Below are positions 33,906 to 42,635 of a stretch of 64,000 bases of DNA, in pieces (position 1 is the first letter of the stretch; the number at the start of each line of letters is the position of its first letter). The notes below the pieces were generated by a model that was not told where the DNA came from, did not search any database, and worked only from the letters and a program-made list of their open reading frames with translations. Source of the stretch: Flagellimonas oceani. GTDB taxonomy: Bacteria; Bacteroidota; Bacteroidia; Flavobacteriales; Flavobacteriaceae. Where the stretch lies: NCBI RefSeq assembly GCF_011068285.1, contig NZ_CP049616.1:3988001-4052000 (forward strand). Direction: 5' to 3'. The translations under genes and the position numbers were made by a program.

Positions 33906-35459
33906 ATGAAAAAATACCTGTTTCTTCTATTTAGTTTTGTGCTGACAGGCATGGCCGTCCATGCACAGAAAATGCCCGTTTCTTATGATTTTGGAGAAAA
34001 ATATAAGGATCGTTACCGCTATTCCAATCTGGTTGCCATCGACGAGGACGATTCTGGCGGCTACATTTTAGTAAGGGCCTATTATCAAGGACTGATCCTA
34101 AAACCCAAGGGATATCTGATCGAAAAATACAACAGTGATCTGGAGTTGGTATCCGAATATAATTATAAGCTCAAGGACCTGGATTTTGTGGATGGATTCC
34201 TCAAAAATGGACAATTGCACCTTATGTTCCTCAATTATAACACCAGCAGGGGCGAATACGAGTATTGGGTACACAGCAGTCCAGTCATAGACTTTGGTTT
34301 TCGAGAGAAAAAATTGCTGTCCATTGCTTCGGAGCAGGTGGACGACCCCGTAGGGAAGAACTACTATAACCGTGATTTTTCTCGTGGGTTCACCACCGCC
34401 ATTCTTTTTAATGAAGCTAAAACAGGTTTTGTCATCAGTACACACCACAAAAAAGGAAAGAGCAATAAGCATATGATCCATATGTTCGATACCGCGCTCA
34501 ACAAAAAGTTCGAGTTCGATTTTTCGGATGAAATCGAGGAAAAGAATTACGCTTTCGAGAACGTTGCCTTTTCCGAGGACCTTCAAACGGCCTATATTGT
34601 TGGTAAGGCCTATTTTAAAAAGCGAAGGTTCAGTGTCGATGAAAGAAAATTTCAATATGAATTGATCAAGGTATCGCAAAACGGGAGTAAAACACAATCC
34701 TTTGTAGACCCCGGGAAGTATCCGGAAGCATTGTATCCTGTTTTGATGAAGGACAAACTGGTCTGTACGGGTTTTTATGCCGATAGAAAGGATAACAGGT
34801 ACAATGGAATCGTTTATTTTGATGTGAATCCCAACTCCTTGGACATTCGTTCCCAGAAATACAATCCTTTTTCGCAGCAGTTTATGGACGATAAGTTTGG
34901 CCGTGAAGAAGATAAGGACATCAAGAACCTTGTGTTTAAAAATGTTGAGGTCACTGAAGAGAACGAAATATTCTTCAATGCCGAAGAGTACTTTGTAACC
35001 ACTGGACTGGAAACTACCGGGGCCGGACAACGGGTGAGAATTGAGCGATACCACCACAACGACATCGTCAGTGTGAAGCTTACCGCCAACGGAATCATGG
35101 ACTGGGCCCGTAACATCAACAAAACAGAGGTTACCCAAGGCGATGGGGCCTACGCATCCTACAGTTCGTACTGCAAGGACGGCACCACTTATTTCTTTAT
35201 TTGTACGGCCGCAGAAAATCCGCAATTGATCAACAACGAACGTTTGATATTTAAGCAGGGATTTAGCAGAAACCGCAATGTTTTTATGATCTCGTTGGAC
35301 GAAAACGGGGTAATGGATTACGAAAAGGTGATTGATCAGCAAGAAGCGAGATTGCCGCTTATGGTCTCCAAACCCTTGAAGGATGAAGCAGAGGATAAAA
35401 TGCTTTTTTATGCCAAAAGGGGAAGCAGGAAACAACTTGTAAAAGTCGATTTTAAATAA
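33906..35459 (+). CDS. exported protein of unknown function
   Basis: This 517-residue protein has a signal peptide (MKKYLFLLFSFVLTGMAVHA, cleaved before Q). The remainder is rich in Tyr, Phe, Asp and Lys with beta-strand periodicity, such as DSGGYILVRAYYQGLILKPK and NEDTS-like turns, suggesting a propeller-like fold, but no BNR or WD signature was found. Repeated turn-like blocks (FVDPGKYPEALYPVLMKDKL, FVTTGLETTGAGQ) do not match a family I know. It starts 24 bases after the crotonase and is followed by a strong terminator. A related architecture is seen in unannotated flavobacterial secreted proteins. Confidence 0.7.
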   Translation: MKKYLFLLFSFVLTGMAVHAQKMPVSYDFGEKYKDRYRYSNLVAIDEDDSGGYILVRAYYQGLILKPKGYLIEKYNSDLELVSEYNYKLKDLDFVDGFLKNGQLHLMFLNYNTSRGEYEYWVHSSPVIDFGFREKKLLSIASEQVDDPVGKNYYNRDFSRGFTTAILFNEAKTGFVISTHHKKGKSNKHMIHMFDTALNKKFEFDFSDEIEEKNYAFENVAFSEDLQTAYIVGKAYFKKRRFSVDERKFQYELIKVSQNGSKTQSFVDPGKYPEALYPVLMKDKLVCTGFYADRKDNRYNGIVYFDVNPNSLDIRSQKYNPFSQQFMDDKFGREEDKDIKNLVFKNVEVTEENEIFFNAEEYFVTTGLETTGAGQRVRIERYHHNDIVSVKLTANGIMDWARNINKTEVTQGDGAYASYSSYCKDGTTYFFICTAAENPQLINNERLIFKQGFSRNRNVFMISLDENGVMDYEKVIDQQEARLPLMVSKPLKDEAEDKMLFYAKRGSRKQLVKVDFK

Positions 35460-35486
35460 CTGAACAACAAATAATTAAGAAAAATG

Positions 35487-35508
35487 GCCTCCGTTGGAGG
35501 CTTTTTTT
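35487..35508 (+). terminator. intrinsic terminator
   Basis: GCCTCC, loop GTT, GGAGGC followed by TTTTTTT. It lies 28 bases past the stop of the exported protein gene at 35459. Confidence 0.88.
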
Positions 35509-35558
35509 ATGTTTCAAATCCAAAAAAGAAGGAAAAAACCTACATAAAAATACACATA

Positions 35559-35642
35559 TCAATTGAAGTAGGGCATTCATCAATTCATAGCCCGCATTGG
35601 TGAATTAGGGCCAAATACAATGGTGTAAGCACCATACATTTG
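35559..35642 (+). promoter_or_regulatory. phased direct repeats and -10 element of the first collagen-like gene
   Basis: Three repeats start at 35559 (TCAATTGAAG), 35580 (TCAATTCATAG) and 35601 (TGAATTAGG), each 21 bases apart. The -10-like TACATTTG occupies 35635-35642, starting 34 bases after the start of the third repeat. The layout equals that at 37511-37594. It is typical of LytTR-regulator binding next to a promoter with no -33 box. Confidence 0.7.
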
Positions 35643-35670
35643 GGGCATTAACCCTAATAAAAAAATAATT

Positions 35671-36258
35671 ATGAAAGTATTAAAATTATGTAGTATCGCC
35701 ATGTTGGCCATGTCAATAACGTTGGTTTCCTGTTCTGGAGAAGATGGGGAAACCGGACCAATCGGACCTGCAGGTCCCCAAGGTGAGCAGGGGGAACAAG
35801 GCCCTCAAGGCGAGCAAGGTGAACAGGGAAATGCAAATGTTCGCACTTTTGACTATCTGATTAACGACTATTCATCAGATACTATTGAAATTACACTTAC
35901 TAATTTTATCGATGAAGGATTGGATGTTACCAATTTTGCACTTTTATTTTATCTAGAATCTACAGGTGATCCAAATGATAGATGGTATTCAATCCCAGGT
36001 CCAATAGACCAGTTTCAAAGGTATACCAAAGTTATAGTTTTAGAGCAGGACAGTGAAGTTAAAATCGATTTTTTTAACGTAGATCACACGCCTTATGTGT
36101 TTCCTGCAGGAAAGTTCAATATGCTAAGAATTGTTGCTATTGATTTGGGCAACGGCACAGCTAAAACAAGTAAAGAAGATGCAATGTCCGAACTAAAATC
36201 CGCAGGGGTTGACACTTCGGATTATAATCAAGTAGCAGCGTATTTTGGATTAAATTAA
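35671..36258 (+). CDS. collagen-like repeat lipoprotein (first copy)
   Basis: This 195-residue protein has a lipoprotein signal (LVSC, Cys at 21) and then nine or so uninterrupted Gly-X-Y triplets with Pro and Gln/Glu (GPIGPAGPQGEQGEQGPQGE) near 30-50, the collagen-like domain. The C-terminal 140 residues (from NANVRTFDY) are beta-rich and end in MSELKSAGVDTSDYNQVAAY, a helix shared with the second copy at 37621-38295. It is predicted to be anchored in the outer membrane or at the surface. The function is unknown. The promoter carries phased direct repeats; transcription ends at a strong hairpin. Confidence 0.82.
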   Translation: MKVLKLCSIAMLAMSITLVSCSGEDGETGPIGPAGPQGEQGEQGPQGEQGEQGNANVRTFDYLINDYSSDTIEITLTNFIDEGLDVTNFALLFYLESTGDPNDRWYSIPGPIDQFQRYTKVIVLEQDSEVKIDFFNVDHTPYVFPAGKFNMLRIVAIDLGNGTAKTSKEDAMSELKSAGVDTSDYNQVAAYFGLN

Positions 36259-36302
36259 ATATGTTTTAGTCCTTTTAAGGACAACCTAACCATTAATTAT
36301 GG

Positions 36303-36326
36303 AGCCGGGCATCGCCCGGCTTTTTT
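36303..36326 (+). terminator. intrinsic terminator
   Basis: GCCGGGC, loop ATC, GCCCGGC (plus an outer A-T pair) followed by TTTTTT. It follows the first collagen-like gene by 45 bases. Confidence 0.92.
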
Positions 36327-36371
36327 GTTGGATAAATTATTTGCCAATTCATATAAAAAGGAAATAATCCA

Positions 36372-36379
36372 TATATTTG
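36372..36379 (+). promoter_or_regulatory. candidate -10 element for the radical SAM gene
   Basis: TATATTTG is a full match to TAnnTTTG, 16 bases before the ATG at 36395. The strong terminator just upstream means this gene needs its own promoter. A TTTG at 36340-36343 is a possible but distant -33. Confidence 0.45.
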
Positions 36380-36394
36380 GAATAAATCCAAATT

Positions 36395-37468
36395 ATGTCA
36401 TCCAGAGAATTTTTGAAGGGAAGGGGAGCTCAAAAAAATACCGAAAATCGGTTTTTGCAGCATGTATTCGAAATGCGGGACGATTTCTTGGAATTTTGCC
36501 GTTTGGAAGGAGAGGAAGCTGAAAATAACAAGACGCAGTACATACCCATCTTTCCAAAAACCATTGTGAACAAGGTAGATAGTCCGGATGTGGGCATGGG
36601 ATACTCCATGAACCCCTACCAAGGATGCGAACACGGTTGCATTTATTGCTACGCCCGAAATACCCACGAATATTGGGGATATAGTCCGGGGCTGGATTTT
36701 GAACGGAGGATTTTGGTAAAGAAATCCGCGCCGGAACTATTGGAGGCCAAGATCAAACATAAAAATTGGAAAGCGCACACGATAGTGTTATCGGGCAACA
36801 CCGATTGTTACCAACCGGCCGAGCAGAAGTTCGAGATCACGAGAAAATGTTTGGAGGTTTTTTTAAAATATCGCCATCCAGTCGGCATCATCACCAAAAA
36901 TGCATTGGTGTTGCGGGATTTGGATATTTTGAAAAAACTCAACGAACACCGATTGATCGGAGTCAACATATCCGTAACTACCTTATCAGAAGAAACAAGG
37001 CGAAAACTTGAACCTAGAACCGCATCCATTCAAAAACGGCTGAAAACAATACAAGTACTATCCGAAAATCAAATCCCCGTTAACGCAATGTTGGCTCCCA
37101 TGATTCCGGGAATAAATTCCCATGAACTGCTGCCCTTGGCAAAAACGGTGGCGGAACATGGTGCGCTCTCTTTTGGGTTGACGGTGGTACGCCTCAATGG
37201 TGCCATTGGACAGATTTTTTCGGACTGGATCAAAAAGGCAATGCCGGATAGGGCCGAGAAAGTACTGCACCAGATTCAGGATTGCCATGGTGGAACGGTT
37301 AACGATAGCAGATTTGGAACACGAACAAGGGGGGAAGGCAAGATTGCCGAGCAAATACACGAAATGGCCCAAATTGCAAGGAAACGATACTTTAAGGGCA
37401 AGGTTTTTCCACCCTTGAACTTAGAACTCCATGAGCAATACAAGGACGGGCAGATGAGATTGTTTTAG
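36395..37468 (+). CDS. PA0069-type radical SAM protein
   Basis: This 357-residue protein has the radical-SAM cluster motif CEHGCIYCYA near residues 77-86, inside MNPYQGCEHGCIYCYARNTH. It matches the PA0069/Rv2578c family, relatives of spore photoproduct lyase without known substrate. Other family blocks are IVLSGNTDCYQPAEQKFEIT near 129-148, KRLKTIQVLSENQIPVNAML near 212 and a final NLELHEQYKDGQMRLF. It is bounded by a terminator upstream and the second collagen-like gene downstream, with no obvious partner. A DNA or nucleotide repair role has been suggested for the family but is not established. Confidence 0.87.
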   Translation: MSSREFLKGRGAQKNTENRFLQHVFEMRDDFLEFCRLEGEEAENNKTQYIPIFPKTIVNKVDSPDVGMGYSMNPYQGCEHGCIYCYARNTHEYWGYSPGLDFERRILVKKSAPELLEAKIKHKNWKAHTIVLSGNTDCYQPAEQKFEITRKCLEVFLKYRHPVGIITKNALVLRDLDILKKLNEHRLIGVNISVTTLSEETRRKLEPRTASIQKRLKTIQVLSENQIPVNAMLAPMIPGINSHELLPLAKTVAEHGALSFGLTVVRLNGAIGQIFSDWIKKAMPDRAEKVLHQIQDCHGGTVNDSRFGTRTRGEGKIAEQIHEMAQIARKRYFKGKVFPPLNLELHEQYKDGQMRLF

Positions 37469-37510
37469 TCGAAATTTGACTATCATTTCTAGAACAAGTT
37501 ACAGCTGCCG

Positions 37511-37594
37511 TCAATTCAAAACAACGATTCATCAATTGAATACGGGCACCAGTCAATTGGTAGGTAAAATAATGGTCAGATGCACTTAGCTTTA
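37511..37594 (+). promoter_or_regulatory. phased direct repeats and -10 element of the second collagen-like gene
   Basis: Three repeats start at 37511 (TCAATTCAAA), 37532 (TCAATTGAA) and 37553 (TCAATTGG), spaced exactly 21 bases. The -10-like TAGCTTTA occupies 37587-37594, again 34 bases after the third repeat starts. The ATG lies 34 bases further, versus 36 in the first copy. Confidence 0.7.
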
Positions 37595-37620
37595 AGATCT
37601 ATAAACTTAAAGCAACTATT

Positions 37621-38295
37621 ATGAAAGCAGTTAAATTACTTAATATGGCGCTACTATGTATGGCCATGATCTTGGTCTCTTGTTCTGGCGAGGATGGCGA
37701 ACAGGGGCTACAAGGAGAACAAGGTAATTCAATAAAAGGAGACCCTGGTCCTCCTGGTGAAGATGGAATTAGCTGTTGGGATCTTAATGGAAATGGTGCG
37801 GGCGATACCGAAGAAGATGTGAACAACGATGGCAATTTTGATGCCCTCGATTGCCAAGGCAAGGATGGCATCAACGGTGAGGACGGTAATGCCAATGTGC
37901 GCCGTTTTAATATTTCGTTGGAGGGGTATTCTGGTTCGACTTTTAATATTCCTTTTCCAAATGAAGTGACCGCGGAAGATATCGAAAATTCCGTGTTTTT
38001 TTTCTACATACTAAAAGATGGGGGTAGATACCTAGTGCCTGGTATGGGGCCTGGGGGTAACTTTTATGTTAGAGCTTATTATAGCAACTCTATTTTTTTA
38101 CAGTTTCAACAAGTACCTGAATTTAATGCGTATGTTATGCCAGAAGGATTTTTGGGAGATGAGCTAATTGTTATAGTCGCTGAGACCAATTTGGTAGGCA
38201 AGAACAATCAAGAAAGTTTGATGAGCGAACTTAAAGCTGCAGGCGTGGACACCAGCGATTACCATGCAGTGGCCGAATATTTTGGTCTGGAATAG
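37621..38295 (+). CDS. collagen-like repeat lipoprotein (second copy, with Asp-rich insert)
   Basis: This 224-residue paralogue of the 35671-36258 protein shares the signal (MILVSC, Cys at 21), the short collagen-like Gly-X-Y run (GEDGEQGLQGEQGNSIKGDP near 23-42) and the C-terminal helix (MSELKAAGVDTSDYHAVAEY). It differs by an insert near 50-80, CWDLNGNGAGDTEEDVNNDG...DALDC, with two Cys and Asp/Asn-rich loops that look like calcium-binding dockerin- or EF-hand-like turns. It is followed by a bidirectional terminator. Confidence 0.82.
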   Translation: MKAVKLLNMALLCMAMILVSCSGEDGEQGLQGEQGNSIKGDPGPPGEDGISCWDLNGNGAGDTEEDVNNDGNFDALDCQGKDGINGEDGNANVRRFNISLEGYSGSTFNIPFPNEVTAEDIENSVFFFYILKDGGRYLVPGMGPGGNFYVRAYYSNSIFLQFQQVPEFNAYVMPEGFLGDELIVIVAETNLVGKNNQESLMSELKAAGVDTSDYHAVAEYFGLE

Positions 38296-38349
38296 CAAAA
38301 AAGATATTCGTCTTATTAAAGACTCCTTTTTGCTCAGAATTATAAAACA

Positions 38350-38376
38350 AAAAATGGCCCAATTTGGGCCATTTTT
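38350..38376. terminator. bidirectional intrinsic terminator
   Basis: A 13-base perfect inverted repeat (AAAAATGGCCCAA around a single T) with A and T runs on its two ends lies between the convergent collagen-like gene and the Gfo/Idh/MocA gene. It should terminate both transcripts. Confidence 0.9.
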
Positions 38377-38394
38377 AATATAGTTGTTCGAAAA

Positions 38395-39819
38395 TTATTT
38401 CAATTCCCAGCCATCACGGTAATCGCGGGTTACCCATTCGTTGGCTTTATCGTAATTGGTAATCTTCATATTGTCGCCGTCCCAGAAAAGCTTTCTTCGA
38501 CCGGGAAAACCATAAGGATCCCAATCCCCAAGTTTTTTTCCTTCCTTCAGCTCTTTGTATTGATACGCTTTTACGGCCAAGTTGCCCATCAGTACGGTCT
38601 CGGTAAGCCGTCCTGCTTTTTCAAAATTGGAAGAAGTCGGTGTACCGTTTTGGCAACCATCCACAAAATTGGCAAAGTGCCCATCGATTCCGCCCGGCAC
38701 CCTATCATATTTAGGGGCTGGTGATTTATATAGATCCATCATTTCGGAAGGTAGCAATCTAGCATTTCGGGAATAGGTATCGCAAATCAAAATGCCTTTG
38801 TCGCCATAAAAAATACTTCCTCCACCGGAATCGCCAATGGTCTCATCATCTTTAAGCTCGTCCGGTAGGTCCGGTTTTAAGCCACCATCGTACCAGTTCA
38901 ATGCAATGTCGCCGTGTTCTTCGTGCTCAAACTTTAAATGGATCTTGGATGAAGGAGGACAGGAGTGGCTGTAATCCGCCTCTACAAAATCATCCACCCA
39001 AACCGTGGTGCAACTGGCCTCTGCCTCGGTAGGATATCCTAGATCAAGGACACTAAAAGGTGTTTCCATAATATGGCATCCCATGTCGCCCAAGGCACCT
39101 GTTCCGAAATCCCAGAAACCTCTCCATTTAAATGGTAGATACGCATCGTTGTAATCCCTCATTTTGGCAGGGCCCAACCAAAGGTCCCAATCCAATCCCT
39201 TGGGAATTCGGTCTTTTTCTGTTGGTAAGGGAACACCCTGCGGCCATACAGGTCGGTTGGTCCAACAATCTATGGTATGTACTTTTCCGATAATGCCGGA
39301 TTCTACCCATTCGCGCGCGATTCGGCTACCATCACTGGATGCGCCTTGGTTTCCCATTTGGGTCACAATGCCCTGCTCTTTGGCGACCTGCGTCATCAAA
39401 CGGGCCTCGTAAATATTATGGGTAAGCGGTTTTTCCACGTAGGCATGTTTTTTCTCTCGCATAAAGGGCAAGGAAATGGTTGCATGCGTGTGGTCCGGAC
39501 TTGCCACGGCAATGGCATCGATGTCGCCCAAATGCGCATCAAAGACCTTTCTAAAATCTTTATACCGTTTTACATCGGGGAACTGCTCGTGGGTTTGTTG
39601 GGCGCGACGGTCATCCACATCGCAAAAGGCAACAAATTTCACCCTTCCCGTATCGTTAAGGCCATTTATTACTGAATTTCCCCTTCCGCCGACTCCAAAT
39701 CCGGCCACATAAAGGGTGTCGCTGGGAGGAATGTGGGTTTTCCCCAGTACGTGACTGGGTACAATCGAAAATGCGGCCGAAGCAGCAGCGGCATTTCTGA
39801 TGAATTTTCTTCTTTGCAT
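38395..39819 (-). CDS. Tat-exported Gfo/Idh/MocA-family oxidoreductase
   Basis: The ATG at 39819 gives 474 residues and a twin-arginine leader (MQRRKFIRNAAAASAAFSIV); an upstream in-frame start at 39858 is less likely. The Rossmann motif is VAGFGVGGRGNSVING near 40-55, followed by AVASPDHTHATISLPFM and EKPLTHNIYEARLM, and the C-terminal-domain block FWDFGTGALGDMGCHIMETP near 232-251. Export with a bound NAD-type cofactor fits the Tat route. It is a paralogue of 22247-23671 and is monocistronic. A role in sugar or 3-ketosugar conversion is inferred from family. Confidence 0.9.
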   Translation of the reverse strand: MQRRKFIRNAAAASAAFSIVPSHVLGKTHIPPSDTLYVAGFGVGGRGNSVINGLNDTGRVKFVAFCDVDDRRAQQTHEQFPDVKRYKDFRKVFDAHLGDIDAIAVASPDHTHATISLPFMREKKHAYVEKPLTHNIYEARLMTQVAKEQGIVTQMGNQGASSDGSRIAREWVESGIIGKVHTIDCWTNRPVWPQGVPLPTEKDRIPKGLDWDLWLGPAKMRDYNDAYLPFKWRGFWDFGTGALGDMGCHIMETPFSVLDLGYPTEAEASCTTVWVDDFVEADYSHSCPPSSKIHLKFEHEEHGDIALNWYDGGLKPDLPDELKDDETIGDSGGGSIFYGDKGILICDTYSRNARLLPSEMMDLYKSPAPKYDRVPGGIDGHFANFVDGCQNGTPTSSNFEKAGRLTETVLMGNLAVKAYQYKELKEGKKLGDWDPYGFPGRRKLFWDGDNMKITNYDKANEWVTRDYRDGWELK

Positions 39820-39883
39820 TATGTTTAGTTTGATATTATGTGAGTCCCCAAGATACAAAAAAGGGAAAGAGAAATCCTAGGCT

Positions 39884-40543
39884 TTACTCACTGCCATTCC
39901 ATTCTTTATAAAACTGATCAAGGTAATCCATCATGAATTGATGGCGTTCCTCGGCCAGTTTTTTTCCAGTAGCGGTGTTCATTTTATCCTTGAGCAATAA
40001 AAGTTTTTCGTAAAAATGATTGATGGTGGGCGCATTGGAGTTTTTGTATTCCTCTTTGCCCATGTTGAGGTTGGGCGGAACATCCGGATTGTGCAGTTCC
40101 CTGTTCTTAAAACCTCCGTAGTTGAACGCCCTGGCAATGCCTATGGCGCCAATGGCGTCCAGTCGGTCGGCATCCTGTACAATTTGAAGTTCTTTTGAGG
40201 TAAATGATTCTCCAGTTTTGCCAAAGCTGTTTTTAAAGGACATATGTTTGATGATGTTCACAACATGATCAATGGTCTCCTCATCAACAGAAAGGGATTC
40301 CAGAAAACTTTTTGCAGTCTTTGGCCCAATGCTCTCGTCTCCTCCATGGAATTTTGGATCGGCAATATCGTGAAGCAGGGCGGCCAATTGTACGACCGTA
40401 GGATTTCCCTCTTCATGCATCAACAGCAAATTGGATGTATTGAAAACACGTTCAATATGGAACCAATCGTGCCCGCCCTCGGCATCTTGGAGCGCTGCCT
40501 TAACAAAATCGATGGTTTTTTGTATGAGTTGTGCTTCCTTCAT
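39884..40543 (-). CDS. HD-domain phosphohydrolase
   Basis: This 219-residue cytoplasmic protein carries an HD superfamily metal site: HDWFHIERV near 25-33, ALLHDIADPKFHGGDE near 56-71, and further metal or phosphate residues in QDADRLDAIGAIGIAR near 129-144. It resembles the YedJ/PA-type HD hydrolases that act on small phosphorylated molecules. Its start overlaps the end of plsC by four bases, so translation is coupled. The substrate is unknown. Confidence 0.9.
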   Translation of the reverse strand: MKEAQLIQKTIDFVKAALQDAEGGHDWFHIERVFNTSNLLLMHEEGNPTVVQLAALLHDIADPKFHGGDESIGPKTAKSFLESLSVDEETIDHVVNIIKHMSFKNSFGKTGESFTSKELQIVQDADRLDAIGAIGIARAFNYGGFKNRELHNPDVPPNLNMGKEEYKNSNAPTINHFYEKLLLLKDKMNTATGKKLAEERHQFMMDYLDQFYKEWNGSE

Positions 40544-41277
40544 TGGTTGGTTTTGATACCTGCCACGATCGTACTTTCAATTTGGGCAATAAGTTCATGC
40601 GCGTTGCCTTCATTTTCTATGGGAGGATGTACCTCGAACGTGACTTGGGAACCCAGTCCCATCGGAAACTTTCCGTATCGCAACAATTTCCATGAGTTAT
40701 TGATGCTGATGGGTACGATCAGCGCCGAGGGCGCATTTTTCAACATTACTTTGAGCCCCGTGGTCCTGAATGGTTTGGGCTCGCCGTTCCTGCTTCGGGT
40801 ACCTTCCGGGAAAATAACGGCACTACGGTTGTTCTGATTAATATATTTTGCCAGTTTTTGGAGCTCGGCAATGGACTGTTTAGGGTCTTTTCTATCGATC
40901 AAGGCCGAACCACCATGCCTTAAATTGTAGGACACACTGGGAATCCCTTTGCCCAGTTCTATTTTGCTCACAAACTTGGGATGATGTTTTCGCATATACC
41001 AAATGATCGGGGGAATGTCGTACATGCTTTGGTGGTTGGTCACAATGATCAGTGGCCTATCCGTTGGAATGTTCTGTTCGTTTTTGAAACTGTACCGTGT
41101 TCCCAGAACATTGGTGCACCGCATAATGAACCAATTTAAGATGGAAACACTTTGTTTGTGCGCATCGTACCCCAACACTTTTAAACAAAACCACTGGATA
41201 GGATGAAAAATGACCAGAACCAGACCAAACAGCAAAAAGAATAAAACGGTAAGGGGGTATGATAATAGTTTTAGCAC
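40540..41277 (-). CDS. plsC: 1-acyl-sn-glycerol-3-phosphate acyltransferase
   Basis: PlsC transfers an acyl chain to the sn-2 position of lysophosphatidic acid, giving phosphatidic acid. The 245-residue protein has an N-terminal membrane anchor (about 5-30). Catalytic motifs are NHQSMYD near 76-82 and the substrate-binding FPEGTRSRNG near 150-159. It is followed by the HD-domain gene with a 4-base overlap. Symbol by function; other homologues may exist in the genome. Confidence 0.88.
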   Translation of the reverse strand: MLKLLSYPLTVLFFLLFGLVLVIFHPIQWFCLKVLGYDAHKQSVSILNWFIMRCTNVLGTRYSFKNEQNIPTDRPLIIVTNHQSMYDIPPIIWYMRKHHPKFVSKIELGKGIPSVSYNLRHGGSALIDRKDPKQSIAELQKLAKYINQNNRSAVIFPEGTRSRNGEPKPFRTTGLKVMLKNAPSALIVPISINNSWKLLRYGKFPMGLGSQVTFEVHPPIENEGNAHELIAQIESTIVAGIKTNQ

Positions 41278-41305
41278 GGATACCTATTTAAATTATTGTA
41301 AAAAT

Positions 41306-41328
41306 AAAAAAACCACCCTTTAGGGTGG
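41306..41328 (-). terminator. intrinsic terminator after the bacilliredoxin gene
   Basis: On the minus strand CCACCC, loop TAAA, GGGTGG is followed by TTTTTTT. It lies between the bacilliredoxin stop and plsC. Confidence 0.85.
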
Positions 41329-41354
41329 CCATTTCATATATTATTTACTTGATG

Positions 41355-41765
41355 TTAGCAATGCTCGTTGTAGGCTTCCATCAAATTTTCTGCGATCAGC
41401 TCGGCAGGTCTTCCCTCAATGTGGTGCCTTTCGATCATGTGAACCAATTCTCCATCTTTGAACAAGGCCATGCTTGGTGAAGAAGGAGGAAAGGGGACCA
41501 TATGGTTTCTTGCTGTTGCAACGGCTTCCATGTCCACACCTGCAAAAACGGTAACCAAGTTATTTGGAGTTTTACTGTTTTGCAAGCTCAATTTAGCAGC
41601 TGGTCTTGCATTGGCCGCGGCACAACCGCAAACCGAATTAACCACAACCAGAGTGGTTCCGTCCCTTTTTAGGGCATCATTTACAGCTTCACTTGTATGT
41701 AGTTCTTCAAACCCGGCACTTGCCAAGTCTTCGCGCATAGGTTTTACCAATTCTTCTGGATACAT
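41355..41765 (-). CDS. BrxA/BrxB-type bacilliredoxin
   Basis: This 136-residue cytoplasmic protein has the thioredoxin-like fold and the CGC active site (VNSVCGCAAANARPA, Cys near 46 and 48) of the YphP/YqiW family (DUF1094). In Firmicutes these proteins remove bacillithiol from protein thiols; several Bacteroidota also make bacillithiol. It starts MYPEELVKPMREDLASAG, the family N-terminus. It is monocistronic with its own terminator and diverges from the TerB-DnaJ gene. Confidence 0.92.
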   Translation of the reverse strand: MYPEELVKPMREDLASAGFEELHTSEAVNDALKRDGTTLVVVNSVCGCAAANARPAAKLSLQNSKTPNNLVTVFAGVDMEAVATARNHMVPFPPSSPSMALFKDGELVHMIERHHIEGRPAELIAENLMEAYNEHC

Positions 41766-41840
41766 AGACTTCTTTTTGATTATGTTACAAAGATACGGTA
41801 TTGTGAGGATTTTTTCATCACCGTTAACATTGCTTAAAGC

Positions 41841-41869
41841 TTTGTTTCTTAATCAAACCCCTATCTTTG
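41841..41869 (+). promoter_or_regulatory. candidate promoter for the TerB-DnaJ gene
   Basis: TTTG at 41841-41844 and TATCTTTG at 41862-41869 are separated by 17 bases, matching the Bacteroidota promoter model. The ATG lies 18 bases downstream. Confidence 0.6.
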
Positions 41870-41887
41870 CGCTTTAAATTTTGAAAC

Positions 41888-42625
41888 ATGATCAAGTGGA
41901 TAGCCGCCTTGCTCGGTTATTTTATGTTTAGATTTCCCGGTGCGGTATTGGGGTTTATCGTGGGCACCTTTCTGGACAATTTTGGAGGTTCTGGAAAAAG
42001 GCCCGGGTCCGTTTTTGAAAACGTGACCAGACAATCGGTTTCCCCGGCCGATTTTGAATTGAACTTACTGTCACTCTGTTCCATTATAATCAAAGCGGAC
42101 GGACAAGTAAATCAACGCGAGCTTGATTATGTGCGACAATATTTTTTGAGCACCTACGGTAAGGAAAAAGCAAATGCGATTTTCAGGACCTTCAACGAGG
42201 TTATCAAAAAAAGGGAGATATCGGCGCAACGGATCTGTACCTTTATGGTGCAGCGTACCCGGTACGAGGTGCGCTTGCAAATGCTCCACTTTTTGTTCGG
42301 CATTGCACAATCGGATGGGCAGGTAAGCAAGGCCGAGGTGCAAAAGTTGCGTGAAATAGCTGGATATTTTCGGGTGAGCCCGCACGATTTTGAAAGCATT
42401 ATGGCGATGTTCATAAAATCTGCCGATACGGCATACAAGATTTTGGAAATCGAGAAGAACGCCTCAGATGAAGAAGTGAAGAAAGCATATAGGAGAATGG
42501 CCAAAAAGTACCACCCGGACCGGGTGGTCACCGAAAACGAGGCCATTAGGAACGGAGCTGAGGAAAAATTCAAGGAAGTACAAAAGGCCTACGAAACCAT
42601 TCAACAAGAACGAGGAATCTCTTAA
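41888..42625 (+). CDS. TerB/DjlA-like protein with C-terminal J domain
   Basis: This 245-residue protein has an N-terminal membrane segment with small residues ([20 protein letters not shown] near 5-24). A TerB/DjlA-type domain follows near 55-165, and a C-terminal J domain near 178-245 contains the HPD triad in YHPDRV. This is the DjlA layout, a membrane-bound DnaK co-chaperone linked to envelope-stress signalling in enterobacteria. It is followed 10 bases later by the HupE-like gene. Confidence 0.9.
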   Translation: MIKWIAALLGYFMFRFPGAVLGFIVGTFLDNFGGSGKRPGSVFENVTRQSVSPADFELNLLSLCSIIIKADGQVNQRELDYVRQYFLSTYGKEKANAIFRTFNEVIKKREISAQRICTFMVQRTRYEVRLQMLHFLFGIAQSDGQVSKAEVQKLREIAGYFRVSPHDFESIMAMFIKSADTAYKILEIEKNASDEEVKKAYRRMAKKYHPDRVVTENEAIRNGAEEKFKEVQKAYETIQQERGIS

Positions 42626-42635
42626 CCTATAAATT

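Noticed and set aside
34098-35435. A 445-codon open frame antisense to the exported protein gene at 33906-35459
   Set aside because: It lies wholly opposite a gene with a good signal peptide and terminator, and its translation has no domain or signal; it is a codon-bias shadow.
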